DNA of 17,746 nt from Brumimicrobium sp965659845 (lineage in GTDB: Bacteria > Bacteroidota > Bacteroidia > Flavobacteriales_D > Crocinitomicaceae). The position numbers and the translations under genes were made by a program. Every line of letters begins with the position of its first letter. Within the stretch, counting starts at the first letter, position 1. Where the stretch lies: NCBI GenBank assembly GCA_965659845.1, contig CBFHXS010000051.1, positions 1 through 17,746 of the forward strand. The letters run 5' to 3'. The notes under the pieces are model-generated. The model did no database searches and was not told the DNA's origin. It was given only the letters and a program-made list of their open reading frames with translations. Shown here in pieces: positions 1-8,733 of the stretch.

Positions 1-846
1 TTGTAAATTGGCATTTAACGTTGTTTGTATACGTTCTCCAGCTCTGCCGTCTACTAGTGCTTTCTGTAATAAATGGTCAGCCAACATTGGAAGTGGATTT
101 GGCGCTGCTACTAAGGGTTCCTCGGTTGACAGGATATAGGTCATTGAGTCAATCACTTGATTCTCGTATAGCTTCTTCAATACAAAGTCACGTTTCTTTT
201 TTAAAACATTCCGATTCTTGCCAGGGTGAATAAGTCCTGGAGCATTGGGTAAAACAGCAAGGGTTGCGTTCTGTGACCATGATAATTGATGAGGTGGTAA
301 TTGATAGTATCTCCACGATGCTGCTTCCAGTCCAACCACGTTTCCTCCGAAGGGCGCATTGGATACATAGTGTTTTAATATTTCTTCTTTTGAATACCTG
401 ACTTCCAGTCGGTAAGCCCATGTCATTTCAATTAATTTGTTAAGTATGGTTCGGTCAGAATTTCGAGACATTCGTGCAACTTGCATGGTCAATGTACTCC
501 CGCCACTTACAATTTCACCGGCAGTGATATTGTGATACATTGCTCGAGCGATAGAAGAAAAGTCAACACCCCAATGCGAATAGAAGTCTTCATCTTCAAA
601 GGCGATGATCGATTGCTCAAATTTATAAGGCACACTATCGATTGCAGGAAAGCGCCACTGCCCGTCATCGGCAATTTTGGCATTAAGTAGATCGCCTTCA
701 GTACTAATGATCACTGTCGATTTTGGAGTGTCGAACAGGCGCTCTGGTAAACAATATAAAAAGTATACGGCAAACAATGCCAGCCCATAGTAGAAAAGCG
801 TTCGACGTTTGAAATAGAAGAAATAGCCTCCTACTTTGAGCTGCAT
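1..846 (-). CDS. pbpC: Penicillin-binding protein 1C, N-terminal glycosyltransferase half (cut by left edge)
   Basis: Peptidoglycan glycosyltransferase (GT51) part of a class A penicillin-binding protein, which polymerises lipid II on the outer face of the inner membrane. The 282 codons present show a short cytoplasmic start, a membrane anchor at about residues 17-33, then the GT51 motifs in order: EDEDFYSHWG (84-93, Glu84 the expected catalytic acid), GGSTLTMQ (115-122), an LNKLIE helix, KEEILKHYVSNAPFG, and LPNAPGLIHPGKN. The last residues, IQTTLNANLQ, match the linker to the transpeptidase domain, which lies outside the window. The ATG at 846 is 4 bases after the stop of the alpha-2-macroglobulin gene, so the two are almost certainly co-transcribed. 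This pairing and the motifs favour PbpC over PBP1A/1B. No strong ribosome binding site is visible. The frame is open to the window edge. Confidence 0.9.
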   Translation of the reverse strand, partial: MQLKVGGYFFYFKRRTLFYYGLALFAVYFLYCLPERLFDTPKSTVIISTEGDLLNAKIADDGQWRFPAIDSVPYKFEQSIIAFEDEDFYSHWGVDFSSIARAMYHNITAGEIVSGGSTLTMQVARMSRNSDRTILNKLIEMTWAYRLEVRYSKEEILKHYVSNAPFGGNVVGLEAASWRYYQLPPHQLSWSQNATLAVLPNAPGLIHPGKNRNVLKKKRDFVLKKLYENQVIDSMTYILSTEEPLVAAPNPLPMLADHLLQKALVDGRAGERIQTTLNANLQ

Positions 847-850
847 AGTT

Positions 851-3800
851 TTATTTTCCGGGTTGAACAACTTTAATTCGACGTCCTTTGAGCAGTGCCA
901 TAATCGAAGCGTCGTACATGGCTTCACATCTTACTGCCGGCAAATAATATTCACCAATGTATGCTGCATGAAGACCAACAGTAAACGTCTTTGTTGAATT
1001 GCGCGGTAGATCGAAATACGTCAATACTCGATCATCTCGGATGTCTTGATACTCGTAGTAATCGTTACCGAGTGTTGAACCGCTGAGTTCCATGCGTTGA
1101 TTACGAATCTCCCATCCACTAGGGAAGAGCTGTGTTAATGCCATTTCGTTATAGTAGCCTCGATATCCAGGGTTTCTCACGGTTACTTCGGCCATGAAGT
1201 CTGTACCTTGCGCAAGTTCATCGATAGTGATTACTTGTCCTTCCATATTCTTATAAACCACGTTGATACTGAGGTTGCTCTCTTTGTTTTCCTCGTTTCC
1301 TGCCAATGGAATTCCTGTTCTTACCACTCGAACAAACATCAGTGATTTGCTCTTGTTTTCAATCGAAAGAGTCTTTCCTTCAGCACCTGAGGCTTTCAGC
1401 TTGGTTTGATGAATTAACTGATTGCTTGCAGGTGTTCCCGATTTTCCGTTGAATGAATAGCTATACTTGATACCATCATTCTTTGGTTGCTTCCCAACAA
1501 ATTCTGCAATCGCTTTCAATGAGAATGCAGTAGTTTGAGTACTCATCCATGCGCTGCTACTTAATGTTTCAGACAGTTCCTTTACAGAAGCAGCGGCTTC
1601 ATTCTTACGTCCCATCTTCGTGAGTGTTTCGATGATCATGGCTTGATCTCTATGGTTCGATCCATAGGTATATCCGAGTTCGTTGTATGGTGTCACACGA
1701 GTCGACTTATTTTTTACAATTGAAGCTGCAACATTCGTTTTTCCAATGATTTGATAGGCGAGTGCCAATCTCCAAGATGCTGAAATACTTAGTCCTGGTT
1801 GTTCTCGCAGTCTGTTCATTGCGCTTTTAACGGGTTTCCCTGCTAGTGCTAAGGTGTACAAACGGTNNNNNNNNNNTGCTAATTCGTTATTTTTAAATCC
1901 ATTAGCATTACGGGTATTCCATTTTCTTGCTTTCGAACGCTGATAATCGATCCATTTGTCTTTAATTCCATACGGAAGTGCGTATCCTTGCCTTTCTGCT
2001 TCAATCAAGAAATGTCCGGCAAATGTAGTTCCCCAATCGCTAGATCGATGACTTCCGCTCCAATATGCAAAACCTCCATCAGCCAGTTGATGTCTACGAA
2101 TCTTATTGATAGCGGCTGTAATGTTTCGCTGCGTACTTTCTTTTGCATCTTTATCGAGTGCTACGAATGTTTTTAGATACAATTGTGGGAATGCCTTGGA
2201 TGTTGTTTGTTCGATACATCCATGTGGATATCGTATCAAATATTGTAGGCGTTTCTCTAGATCGATAGGAGGGATAGTCGAAACTTCTAATGTCGCGACG
2301 TTCGTTCCTGGCATTCCAGGTAAGTTAACAACATTTGTCCATGATTCTCCCGGTTCTACAACTGCTTCACTGACGTCTGTGACAGGGAGGTTAGGATTGC
2401 GTACTTCGAGTTCGATCTCATACGTTGATTTCTCTCCAGCTCCTGTAGCAATAACTTGTAAAGTGGCTTTACCTATTTTCTGAGGTACTTCTATCGAGAA
2501 GTTGACCACTTGATCACCTACACGGTCAAAGTGAATGTTTTGCACGGTGCTTCCTTGTACATTGAGTAAACTGTTCGTTTTTACCTGAACTTTAACATCT
2601 TTCACTTTTTCTTCCATAGCAAAGATGGTTACGGGTAAATTTACGATTTCATTCGGACTCAATACACGCGGTAATGTAGCTAAAGCCATCAATGGTTTCT
2701 TTACTGGCGTTGCTTTCTCTGCATTGCCATACGCGCCATCTTGACCAGCGATTACCATTGTTCTTACTGATCCAATATAATTTGGAATTTCAATCTTATG
2801 CTTAGCTGTAGATCCTGCATTCAATTTGAAAGGTCCTAAGAAACGGACCATTGGCTTAAATCGCACAGTATTCTCGCTGCCTGGATCAAGGCTGCCATCA
2901 CCACCGATCGTCAGTAAGTTCTCAACTTTAGCTCCGTAAGCTCCGATAACGTGATCGTAAAGATCCCATGTTTTTACACCCAGTGCTTCGCGACTGTAGA
3001 AATGTTGCCACGGATCCGGCGTTGCAAAGTTTGTCAGGTCTAGTAATCCTTCGTCTACAACAGCAACAGTGTAGGTCATTGCTTTTCCTTTCTCTTCAGA
3101 AATACTCAAGGTATAACTTGATTCAGGAGCAAGTTCGTCTGGCATATCAATGACTGGTTTTAAGATTGTACCAGGGTCTGTGACTAAGATCGGTATTACA
3201 CCATACATTCTGATGGGTGCATCGTTCTTCGTTTGTTTATGAGGCTGTAATAGCGTTATATGCACATAACAGTTCGGTGCAAGATCTGCCGTGATTGGTA
3301 ATTCAAAGGATGTTTCGCTTTCTGTAGTCTCAATCCAGAAAGCATCTTTCACTTTCTTGCCGTCTTCAATACTGATCAATGCACGTCCTTCCTTAGTTGA
3401 AGGGAAACTAATCTTCGCTTTTTCACCTGTTTTGTATTCCTTTTTGTCTGAAGCAAAAACAAGCATGTTAGCTCCGTCAGGAGTTTCACGTCCAGAACGA
3501 CTCATCCAACTAGGCCAGTCAAAATAAGTCATTAAACCTGTTGAGTGTCCGCTACTTTCGTCTGTTACGCGTATGAGGTAGCGACCCCAATCGTATTTAT
3601 TGATGCGTACTTTAGCTGATCCTCTTCCGTTGCTATTCGTTCGAACGCGTTCTTTAGAAATCGGCTGAATATTGCTCCTTCCAATGTAGCTAGCCAGATT
3701 GTTTCTTCCGCGTTCCCACCACCAACTCCAGTTGATTCTATAAACTTCAACTGTAATGTTAGAGCTTGGTGAAGGTTGTCCTTTTTTGTTTACTGATACG

Positions 3801-6433
3801 ATGTCAAACTTATAGGTAGAATCTGTCTGCAGTGCTCCATATTTGCTTAAAGTAGGGGATTTAATTCCTACAAAACGCGTATACGGTGCATAGGGCATCA
3901 CCTGCTGATTGATGCTGAAATCACCTCCTTTTTCAAAAGCTCTTGTTTTGAAGACTGCCTTTAGCATTCCCGGTGCTTGATTATGCGCCGCGATTTGCGC
4001 CGCGAAAGGAACTTTCCCTTCGTCGTTCAATGTGCCTTCAAAGATCTTCTCTTCAGAAGAGTTAAAGCTTTTAGATGGATCATCAAATATAAAACCTTTA
4101 AATGTTTCAAATGCAGTATAGGCCTGCACAAAGGTAACGGACACATCTGTTTTTAAGCCGCGTGCAGGTGCTCCATGTAGCCATTTTACATCGAGTTGAC
4201 CTGTAATTCGGCTTTGATCCGCACCAAGGATTTTAGAATCCATTGCAAGGTTTACTTTTAAGCGATTTGGCTTGATGCTCTCTATCTTGATTGTCTTGTT
4301 AAATGAAGCTCCACCAACTTTTACGAGGGCTCTCCAGTTTCCTGTAGGAACATCTTGTTGAGTGGGTGTTGTTAGATCATAAAAACCATTCAACCCTGAC
4401 TTCAATACAGCTCTTTTAAATAGTTGACCTCTTGGATCATACAATTCATATATTACTGGATGATTTTCTGGAATTAGATTCTCTTTATCTTCTAAGATGT
4501 AGGTTAAAAACAAGGTGTCTCCAGGTCTCCAAACACCTCTTTCTCCATAGATGAATCCTTTAATTCCATCTTGAATATTTGCGCCTCCAACATCAAATCG
4601 ACTAAGTGGAAGTGAAGCGCCATCGTTCAGTCGAAGGTATCCTTTATTCGTTCCGTCAGAAACCTCAATAAAGAAAGGAGTCTTATCAAGCTTTTCACTT
4701 CTGGCTATTCCTTCATTATTCGTTTCTAGCTCTGCGATTAGTTGTTGTTGGTAGTCAAAAACTTTTACAGAAGCATTAATTATTGGTTTGGTATCAACGA
4801 TGTTTGTTGCGGCTACTAATAACTCTCCATTTGTTCCTCTTTTGGCTATGATTCCAATGTCCGAAGCAAAAATATTTTTTACAACACTTTTGTTTCTATA
4901 GTAAGAATAGGAGCAAGGATTTTCTCGCTTGCGATAGTCGTAACCCGAAAAGTAATCTCCATAATAATAACCATAACTGTAATCGCTTACGTAATCCCAT
5001 TCAGATTTCTCTGCGTTATCATGTTCATCCCAATCCGTTTCGTCCATTTGGATGTCTTCGTTGATCTCGCCGTTACATGGGTAGGTCGAATGGTGCTTTC
5101 TAAAGCTCAATTCAACTCTATAGATAGCTCCTTGGTCAACTTTGATGTACTCTGAAAGGTCAAGACTAAAACGGTTCCAAACACTGTAATCTACAGGTTT
5201 CGTTTCTCCGAGGTAGATCGTTTTCTTGCGAATGATCCGTCCAACTCGTTTCAATTCTCGATCTCCATCATAGTTATTTGTCTGGAAGAATTGAGAGATG
5301 TTGTTTTCATAGATCTTGATGATGCGTACATCGACAGCTTTAAGGTTTACAGCTTCAAAGGGGAGTACCATACCATTCGAAGAAGGGAGAATAGTTCCTT
5401 TACCTACCAGTTTTACAGAAGGTTTTATGGCTTCAAATGATACAGAAATAAACTCTTCTCTTCCGTATTTAAATCCTTTGCAGTTTTCAATTGCTGCGCG
5501 AAGTATTACTGTTTTGTCTCCGACTAGTCTGCCTGAAGGATAAATTCTTAATTCATTCGTTGACACAGCCGTACGGATGCCTTCGTGTTCTTTTATTGCA
5601 ACTAGTCCATCAATGTCTTGATCCGTGGATAACGGATCCGAAAAACGCACCAATACATGTTGCTCGGGATGTTGTATCACTTTGTAACTAGTGATCTTAA
5701 AGTCGCCTAGTGCAGGAACTTCAACTCTGTCTGTTCCGCTTCCTTCTGCATTGATGTTATTCCCTTCCCATGAAATCATGAGATCTTGTGCAGAATTTGC
5801 ACGTTTTACACTATCTACAATCATCGAATAAATGCGGTCAGATCCTTTGCGCTCCCATTTTGTCTTGTATGAATTGCCATTGTGCTTAACGGTGAATGTT
5901 TGATTAAGCTGATCTGTATTGATCTTATCTGCAGTAATTACTTTTCCTTTAAATTGTTGCCATTCGATGTTTTCATTGTCATAAGAGATCAATCCATCGG
6001 CTTCAAAACTTATAGCTTGTTGAATTACAGTAATCGGAAATTTGAACGTTTCAAGTTCACCTTTTACATCTGCCACTGCACCAAGGTTGAATTCAATCCA
6101 ATATGTTTCGCCAGATTCCAATGGTTTAGATGGGGCAAAAGAAATGGTGTTTTGGTCGACCCACATGGTTTTTCCTTCTACGCCCGGTGAAAAGTCGAAT
6201 AACTCTTCGTCAATAGCTGTGTTAGGGGTGATCGACTTTGCATAAGGTTTTACCAATTGAATTTCTATGGTAGCGTGCGCGCTAATTACACCTGAGGTAA
6301 ATGCAGAGATATGTTTGGTAAACTCAGGATTAACTTTGAATTCTGCAGGATCATCGTCGCTACATCGTGTAGTTATTAAAGATGTCGCTATAACAGTAAG
6401 CGAGATTAGGGTAAGGCGAAATAGTTTATTCAT
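851..6433 (-). CDS. Bacterial alpha-2-macroglobulin, thioester-containing lipoprotein
   Basis: Large bacterial alpha-2-macroglobulin (YfhM/MagD-like), a protease trap: cleavage of a bait region exposes a thioester that captures the protease. The 1860 residues begin with a lipoprotein signal (basic start, hydrophobic core, Cys24 after TTR, an imperfect lipobox) followed by SDDD, resembling the Bacteroidota surface-export signal. The macroglobulin region includes GERGVWRPGD near residue 633. An acidic then Tyr-rich segment at about 455-512 is flanked by Cys453 and Cys507. The macroglobulin core with PFKLNAGSTAKHKIEIPN lies around 1195-1260, and the thioester motif GCIEQ is intact at Cys1406-Gln1409, followed by the helical thioester domain (YLIRYPHGCIEQTTSKAFPQ context). 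Ten Ns at 1867-1876 hide about four residues before RLYTLALAGKP but keep the frame. It is slightly longer than the E. coli protein (about 1650). It lies between a WG-repeat gene (11 bases upstream) and pbpC (4 bases downstream). Confidence 0.95.
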   Translation of the reverse strand: MNKLFRLTLISLTVIATSLITTRCSDDDPAEFKVNPEFTKHISAFTSGVISAHATIEIQLVKPYAKSITPNTAIDEELFDFSPGVEGKTMWVDQNTISFAPSKPLESGETYWIEFNLGAVADVKGELETFKFPITVIQQAISFEADGLISYDNENIEWQQFKGKVITADKINTDQLNQTFTVKHNGNSYKTKWERKGSDRIYSMIVDSVKRANSAQDLMISWEGNNINAEGSGTDRVEVPALGDFKITSYKVIQHPEQHVLVRFSDPLSTDQDIDGLVAIKEHEGIRTAVSTNELRIYPSGRLVGDKTVILRAAIENCKGFKYGREEFISVSFEAIKPSVKLVGKGTILPSSNGMVLPFEAVNLKAVDVRIIKIYENNISQFFQTNNYDGDRELKRVGRIIRKKTIYLGETKPVDYSVWNRFSLDLSEYIKVDQGAIYRVELSFRKHHSTYPCNGEINEDIQMDETDWDEHDNAEKSEWDYVSDYSYGYYYGDYFSGYDYRKRENPCSYSYYRNKSVVKNIFASDIGIIAKRGTNGELLVAATNIVDTKPIINASVKVFDYQQQLIAELETNNEGIARSEKLDKTPFFIEVSDGTNKGYLRLNDGASLPLSRFDVGGANIQDGIKGFIYGERGVWRPGDTLFLTYILEDKENLIPENHPVIYELYDPRGQLFKRAVLKSGLNGFYDLTTPTQQDVPTGNWRALVKVGGASFNKTIKIESIKPNRLKVNLAMDSKILGADQSRITGQLDVKWLHGAPARGLKTDVSVTFVQAYTAFETFKGFIFDDPSKSFNSSEEKIFEGTLNDEGKVPFAAQIAAHNQAPGMLKAVFKTRAFEKGGDFSINQQVMPYAPYTRFVGIKSPTLSKYGALQTDSTYKFDIVSVNKKGQPSPSSNITVEVYRINWSWWWERGRNNLASYIGRSNIQPISKERVRTNSNGRGSAKVRINKYDWGRYLIRVTDESSGHSTGLMTYFDWPSWMSRSGRETPDGANMLVFASDKKEYKTGEKAKISFPSTKEGRALISIEDGKKVKDAFWIETTESETSFELPITADLAPNCYVHITLLQPHKQTKNDAPIRMYGVIPILVTDPGTILKPVIDMPDELAPESSYTLSISEEKGKAMTYTVAVVDEGLLDLTNFATPDPWQHFYSREALGVKTWDLYDHVIGAYGAKVENLLTIGGDGSLDPGSENTVRFKPMVRFLGPFKLNAGSTAKHKIEIPNYIGSVRTMVIAGQDGAYGNAEKATPVKKPLMALATLPRVLSPNEIVNLPVTIFAMEEKVKDVKVQVKTNSLLNVQGSTVQNIHFDRVGDQVVNFSIEVPQKIGKATLQVIATGAGEKSTYEIELEVRNPNLPVTDVSEAVVEPGESWTNVVNLPGMPGTNVATLEVSTIPPIDLEKRLQYLIRYPHGCIEQTTSKAFPQLYLKTFVALDKDAKESTQRNITAAINKIRRHQLADGGFAYWSGSHRSSDWGTTFAGHFLIEAERQGYALPYGIKDKWIDYQRSKARKWNTRNANGFKNNELAXXXXRLYTLALAGKPVKSAMNRLREQPGLSISASWRLALAYQIIGKTNVAASIVKNKSTRVTPYNELGYTYGSNHRDQAMIIETLTKMGRKNEAAASVKELSETLSSSAWMSTQTTAFSLKAIAEFVGKQPKNDGIKYSYSFNGKSGTPASNQLIHQTKLKASGAEGKTLSIENKSKSLMFVRVVRTGIPLAGNEENKESNLSINVVYKNMEGQVITIDELAQGTDFMAEVTVRNPGYRGYYNEMALTQLFPSGWEIRNQRMELSGSTLGNDYYEYQDIRDDRVLTYFDLPRNSTKTFTVGLHAAYIGEYYLPAVRCEAMYDASIMALLKGRRIKVVQPGK
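1867..1876. other. Assembly gap (10 N) inside the alpha-2-macroglobulin gene
   Basis: A run of ten Ns covers codons for residues about 1520-1523. The reading frame and family-like sequence continue on both sides (NNELA before, RLYTLALAGKP after), so the gap size looks about right and does not suggest a broken gene. Confidence 0.95.
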
Positions 6434-6444
6434 AGGATGTATTA

Positions 6445-7485
6445 TTATCTGTTTAACCAGTATTCAATTAATTGTTCAGCAGTTTCTGCTTCTTGTTCGA
6501 TCAGTTTTTTAGGCTCGTCGAGACTGTGCAGCGTCCATTTATTTTCTGACTGAAAAGCAATGCCGTACATGTAGTCTAAATTGATTAGTTCATAATCGTT
6601 ATAAGTAGGGGCGTAGTAAATATGGCCTTCATCATCGCTTAATCCAACTTTGTTGTCTTTCCAAAGGATGATAATTCGTTGATCGTCATTTCCAATGATG
6701 CTGTCATAAGAGGTGTCAAGCGTTAATTTACTGCCTCCTATATCGTGAAATACTCCCCATTTTTTATCTTTTTTGCTTCTTACCTTGTAGAACTCGTCCA
6801 TGTTTTCGAGTGGCTCAATCAGATCTACTTTGAATTTTTTTCTAATTTCTTCGAAGTTTGGGATATGATTGAGTGGCCAGGACTGCGCAGCTATAGCTTG
6901 TTTATTGCTATAAATTGGAGGGATGATAATACTAACCCCTCTGTCAGTTATCCCAATGACTCCCCATAATCCATCCTCTTGGACATAGAATTCAGCAATA
7001 GGGTAGGAATCAGAAGATATATATCCTTCAGCATCTTTCATTTGTTGGGTGAACCATTCTTTATTTTTCCATATGATTTTATCCCATGCGTCCTTTTTCT
7101 TGCTCTCTTTTTGGATGTAGGTGTTATCGAAAACAATCTTTTCCTGATCTTTTACTTTTCCAAAGGTAATACCAGCTAGGAAGGAGGTCTCTGTAAAAAA
7201 AGCGATCTCGTCAAGGTCTTTTTTGTGCACAAATTGCACCTCTCCGCGTAGTATTAGATTTTGCTTTCCATTTTTTCGCGTTATTCTAATTGGATAATCA
7301 GCATCCTTGAATTCACCAATTTCGAATTCAACAGCATCAATAGCAGAAAGAAATTCTGATTTCCTATCTTCATCCATACCTGAATATAACAAATATTCTT
7401 CATTGTCAATGAAGTAAGGTATAGTGTCCTGAGAGAATGAGCAGTAGGATATTAGAAGTAAGGTTAGGCTAAATAACGCACGCAT
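6445..7485 (-). CDS. Secreted WG-repeat protein of unknown function
   Basis: 346 residues. A signal peptide is clear: MRALFSLTLLLISYCSFS followed by QD, which fits signal peptidase I cleavage and a periplasmic or exported location. The C-terminal half carries degenerate WG repeats: DGLWGVIGITDRGVSIIIPPIY (first WG at 174-175), KKWGVFHDIGGSKLTLDTSYD (243-244), then KVGLSDDEGHIYYAPTYND, where the Trp is lost, and possibly NKWTLHS near 317. The usual pattern is a W-G pair, a turn with Gly, then 'P..Y'. The N-terminal half (about 20-160) is not recognised. The stop is 11 bases before the alpha-2-macroglobulin start on the same strand, so the two probably share a transcript; a role beside the protease trap is inference only. 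The 108 bases upstream hold a weak -7-like TATTTTTC but no clear terminator after mrpG. Function unknown. Confidence 0.8.
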   Translation of the reverse strand: MRALFSLTLLLISYCSFSQDTIPYFIDNEEYLLYSGMDEDRKSEFLSAIDAVEFEIGEFKDADYPIRITRKNGKQNLILRGEVQFVHKKDLDEIAFFTETSFLAGITFGKVKDQEKIVFDNTYIQKESKKKDAWDKIIWKNKEWFTQQMKDAEGYISSDSYPIAEFYVQEDGLWGVIGITDRGVSIIIPPIYSNKQAIAAQSWPLNHIPNFEEIRKKFKVDLIEPLENMDEFYKVRSKKDKKWGVFHDIGGSKLTLDTSYDSIIGNDDQRIIILWKDNKVGLSDDEGHIYYAPTYNDYELINLDYMYGIAFQSENKWTLHSLDEPKKLIEQEAETAEQLIEYWLNR

Positions 7486-7593
7486 GAAAATGATTTTGTT
7501 AAATGTACTCAGATCCAGAAAAATACGAGAGTTAACTCAATCGATAGTTATGAACAAGAAAGAAGGAGTTATCCACGACTTTAAAAATCAATC
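7486..7593. promoter_or_regulatory. Spacer between mrpG and the WG-repeat gene; weak promoter candidate
   Basis: This 108-base AT-rich spacer is the only break between the antiporter operon and the envelope module. On the minus strand it holds TATTTTTC, one base off the Bacteroidota -7 consensus TAnnTTTG, about 32 bases before the WG-gene ATG, and a perfect 10-base palindrome GAGTTAACTC at 7529-7538. No well-placed -33 element and no convincing hairpin terminator is seen, so read-through from mrp is possible. Confidence 0.25.
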
Positions 7594-7992
7594 TTATGAG
7601 GCAGTGGTTTCTTTGTCTTCTTTGTTTTGTTCTAATTGCGCTGAACTTCTGAGTTCATGCGTATCCATATTGTACTTGTCTTTAAGTTCGTCCAAAAGGG
7701 ACTTTTTCCACAACGGAACTCCAACGAAGTAAGAGGCTCTTCCAATAAGATGAGCACCTATTGGGGCTGTAAGTAGAAGGAAGACAATTATCGCGACTGC
7801 TCTTGTTGTTATTGATGTTTCCATATAGTGCAGCGCCATTCCTGCGAGTATCATGCCTACACCAAGCGTTGCTGCTTTTGTGGTGACAGATATGCGTAAG
7901 AATAGGTCCGGCATTCGCAATAGTCCTATTGCTGCCAGTAAAACAAATAAGGCACCCAAAGAGATCAGTATGACAACAATAATATCATTCAT
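7594..7992 (-). CDS. mrpG: Mrp Na+/H+ antiporter subunit G
   Basis: Small membrane subunit (132 residues) of the Mrp-type cation/proton antiporter in the inner membrane. It shows the MnhG/PhaG signature: a first membrane helix, then IGLLRMPDLFLRISVTTKAATLGVG, a second helix, and a third around AVAIIVFLLLTAPIGAHLIGRASY. A hydrophilic tail of about 40 residues ends it. I use the ATG at 7992 (MNDIIVV), which overlaps the end of mrpF by 8 bases in the string ATGAATGA. The frame is open to 8046, but the extra 18 residues (MLFLVLLPSHIISKNVKK) would overlap mrpF by 62 bases and are not family-like. Last gene of the seven-gene operon. Confidence 0.93.
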   Translation of the reverse strand: MNDIIVVILISLGALFVLLAAIGLLRMPDLFLRISVTTKAATLGVGMILAGMALHYMETSITTRAVAIIVFLLLTAPIGAHLIGRASYFVGVPLWKKSLLDELKDKYNMDTHELRSSAQLEQNKEDKETTAS

Positions 7993-8260
7993 TTTTTTTA
8001 CGTTTTTCGAGATAATATGAGAAGGCAACAGTACCAAGAAAAGCAATCAAAGCAAAGATCATAGCAATATCGAGAAAGGATTGTTGATCTGTAATTATGG
8101 CATAAATAGCTATGGTAGATATACCAATGGTTATGAGCAGATCTAGAGCAACAACTCGGTCAGATAGCGTTGGCCCCATCAAGAAACGAATAAATACCAA
8201 TAGGGCAGAAAAACTCAATATCGGTAAGATGATATATGTTAAATAGAGTTCTATCGTCAT
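7985..8260 (-). CDS. mrpF: Mrp Na+/H+ antiporter subunit F
   Basis: A 91-residue, three-helix membrane subunit of the Mrp antiporter. Family marks are FIRFLMGPTLSDRVVALDLL (about 24-43, with the conserved G-P-x-x-x-D-R-V pattern), a second helix, and LDIAMIFALIAFLGTVAFSYYL (about 63-84) before a basic tail. The ATG overlaps the mrpE stop in ATGA (8257-8260), and its end overlaps mrpG by 8 bases, so translation is probably coupled on both sides. Length matches the family. Confidence 0.95.
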   Translation of the reverse strand: MTIELYLTYIILPILSFSALLVFIRFLMGPTLSDRVVALDLLITIGISTIAIYAIITDQQSFLDIAMIFALIAFLGTVAFSYYLEKRKKNE

Positions 8261-8733
8261 CTCAATATGCTTAATATTCTTCGTTCGAACCCATGTTTTA
8301 TTCCATCTATGAATTCGTCTTTATCGTTAATGTACATCGCATGTATGTATAGTACCTTCTTATCTTCAGAAATGTCTAAACTGAGTGTTCCTGGTGTTAA
8401 GGTGATTACATTTGCTAGAAAGGTTATCTCAAGGTTAGTCTCGGCATCGAGTGGATATTCTATAATGCCTGGCGTCATATAGAATTTTGGAGTGATAACA
8501 TCTGCAGCAACTTGTATATTTGCTTTGATAAGTTCATAGGTGAAGTAGAAAACAAAGCCAATCATTCTCGGTGCGATTCTAAAGTATTTTCTACTCCTTT
8601 GATTCCGGCTTACGATCCAAAGCACTAAAAAGCTGAGCACAAAGCCGAAGATGAAGTTCGTTGTTGCAAGACTTCCCGTGAGAAAGACCCAAACAACTGT
8701 CAATAGTATGTTTAGTAAGAATTGTACTTTCAT
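8257..8733 (-). CDS. mrpE: Mrp Na+/H+ antiporter subunit E
   Basis: A 158-residue MnhE-family subunit. Two N-terminal hydrophobic stretches (about 5-45) are followed by a third near FVFYFTYELIKANIQVAADVI and a cytosolic domain with the family signature ANVITLTPGTLSLDISEDKK and LYIHAMYI. It supports assembly and activity of the antiporter complex in the inner membrane. The ATG overlaps the mrpD stop by four bases (ATGA, 8730-8733) and its own stop overlaps mrpF in the same way. Length is normal. Confidence 0.95.
   Translation of the reverse strand: MKVQFLLNILLTVVWVFLTGSLATTNFIFGFVLSFLVLWIVSRNQRSRKYFRIAPRMIGFVFYFTYELIKANIQVAADVITPKFYMTPGIIEYPLDAETNLEITFLANVITLTPGTLSLDISEDKKVLYIHAMYINDKDEFIDGIKHGFERRILSILR

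Noticed and set aside
1867..1876. Possible frameshift or pseudogene at the N run in the macroglobulin gene
   Set aside because: The frame and family-like sequence continue on both sides, so the gene is intact apart from unread bases.
2106..2483. 125-codon open frame on the plus strand opposite the macroglobulin gene
   Set aside because: It is antisense to conserved thioester-domain coding sequence and has no recognisable protein features; a shadow frame.
7529..7538. Palindrome GAGTTAACTC as an mrpG terminator
   Set aside because: A perfect palindrome without a loop leaves only a 3-bp stem, too weak for a terminator; no T-run follows directly.
7993..8046. Extended start of mrpG giving 18 more residues
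   Set aside because: It would overlap mrpF by 62 bases and does not look like MrpG; the ATG at 7992 fits the family and the ATGAATGA overlap.
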